Source of the DNA: Gammaproteobacteria bacterium RIFCSPHIGHO2_12_FULL_37_34
GTDB taxonomy: Bacteria > Pseudomonadota > Gammaproteobacteria > DSM-16500
Direction of reading: 5' to 3'
DNA: 6,826 nt
Assembly: GCA_001801495.1 (NCBI GenBank)
Contig: MGXW01000048.1
Location: 1 to 6,826 of the forward strand
Under the pieces are notes generated by a model. That model searched no databases. It was given only the letters and a program-made list of their open reading frames with translations, and had not been told where the DNA came from. Both the position numbers and the translations under genes were made by a program. Position 1 is the first letter of the stretch, and the number at the start of each line of letters is the position of its first letter. Positions 6,595 through 6,826 of the stretch are shown piece by piece.

Positions 6595-6826
6595 TGCGAA
6601 AGTTAATCACACTAATTATTTTTTATATAATATCCATTTCAGTTGGCATAGCTGAAACCTGCCCCACCATTCAAGATATAAAAAATGGAAATTTTCATGC
6701 TTGGCGATTATATGACAGTGATAGTCATCAACCATTAAACACAAAATATGTTCCACAATTTAAACAATATGCGCAACAATTTACTTTGGCAGAATGGCAC
6801 AAAGATAGTAAACAACGTAATATCAT
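6594..6826 (+). CDS. Exported protein with signal peptide, 3' end off the window
   Basis: The frame starts at an ATG sharing its A with the TAA of the GT-C gene (TAATG) and stays open to the right edge, giving 77 complete codons. The N-terminus is a textbook Sec signal peptide: Arg-Lys at 2-3, a hydrophobic core at 4-17, and a likely cleavage after VGIA (about residue 20), leaving a mature protein that begins ETCPTIQDIKNG. The visible mature part is hydrophilic, rich in Gln, Lys and aromatic residues, and has one cysteine at residue 23. It lacks a lipobox, so it is probably periplasmic or secreted rather than a lipoprotein. The CP-x-I-Q-D-I opening recalls small secreted DUF3757-like proteins reported in Legionella relatives, but that is from memory and weak. 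Function unknown. Position suggests co-expression with the GT-C gene. Confidence 0.75.
   Translation, partial: MRKLITLIIFYIISISVGIAETCPTIQDIKNGNFHAWRLYDSDSHQPLNTKYVPQFKQYAQQFTLAEWHKDSKQRNI

Overview
The window carries five protein-coding genes and no RNA gene, transposon, CRISPR array or long repeat that I could see. The base composition is AT-rich, and the two recognisable core enzymes, transketolase and S-adenosylmethionine synthetase, resemble the gammaproteobacterial (E. coli-like) versions almost motif for motif. A low-GC gammaproteobacterium, possibly of the Legionellales/Coxiellaceae type, is my best guess. The class is reasonably supported by the proteins; the order is only an impression.

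Layout. Positions 1-1529 (minus strand) hold the first 509 codons of transketolase (tkt); its C-terminus lies beyond the left edge. A 148-base gap (1530-1677) holds the tkt leader, with a clear ribosome binding site and an imperfectly understood inverted repeat. Positions 1678-3816 (minus) encode a 712-residue inner-membrane protein with five membrane segments and a periplasmic sulfatase/alkaline-phosphatase-fold domain. Its probable nucleophile is a threonine, so it is more likely a phospho-transferase or phosphodiesterase than a true sulfatase. A very short 62-base divergent spacer (3817-3878) separates it from metK (3879-5039, plus). metK overlaps by 17 bases a 523-residue polytopic membrane protein that looks like a GT-C glycosyltransferase (5023-6594). 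That gene in turn overlaps by one base (TAATG) a signal-peptide-bearing protein that runs off the right edge (6594-6826).

How they fit together. metK and tkt are housekeeping genes: SAM supply, and the non-oxidative pentose phosphate pathway. Three cell-envelope genes are packed around metK: the divergent phospho-transferase-like protein, the GT-C protein and the exported protein. The plus-strand genes have no gap between them, so the two downstream genes are probably expressed from the metK promoter and translationally coupled. A shared role in decorating a surface glycan or lipid is an inference from this arrangement only. No defence system, prophage or other clearly new system is visible.
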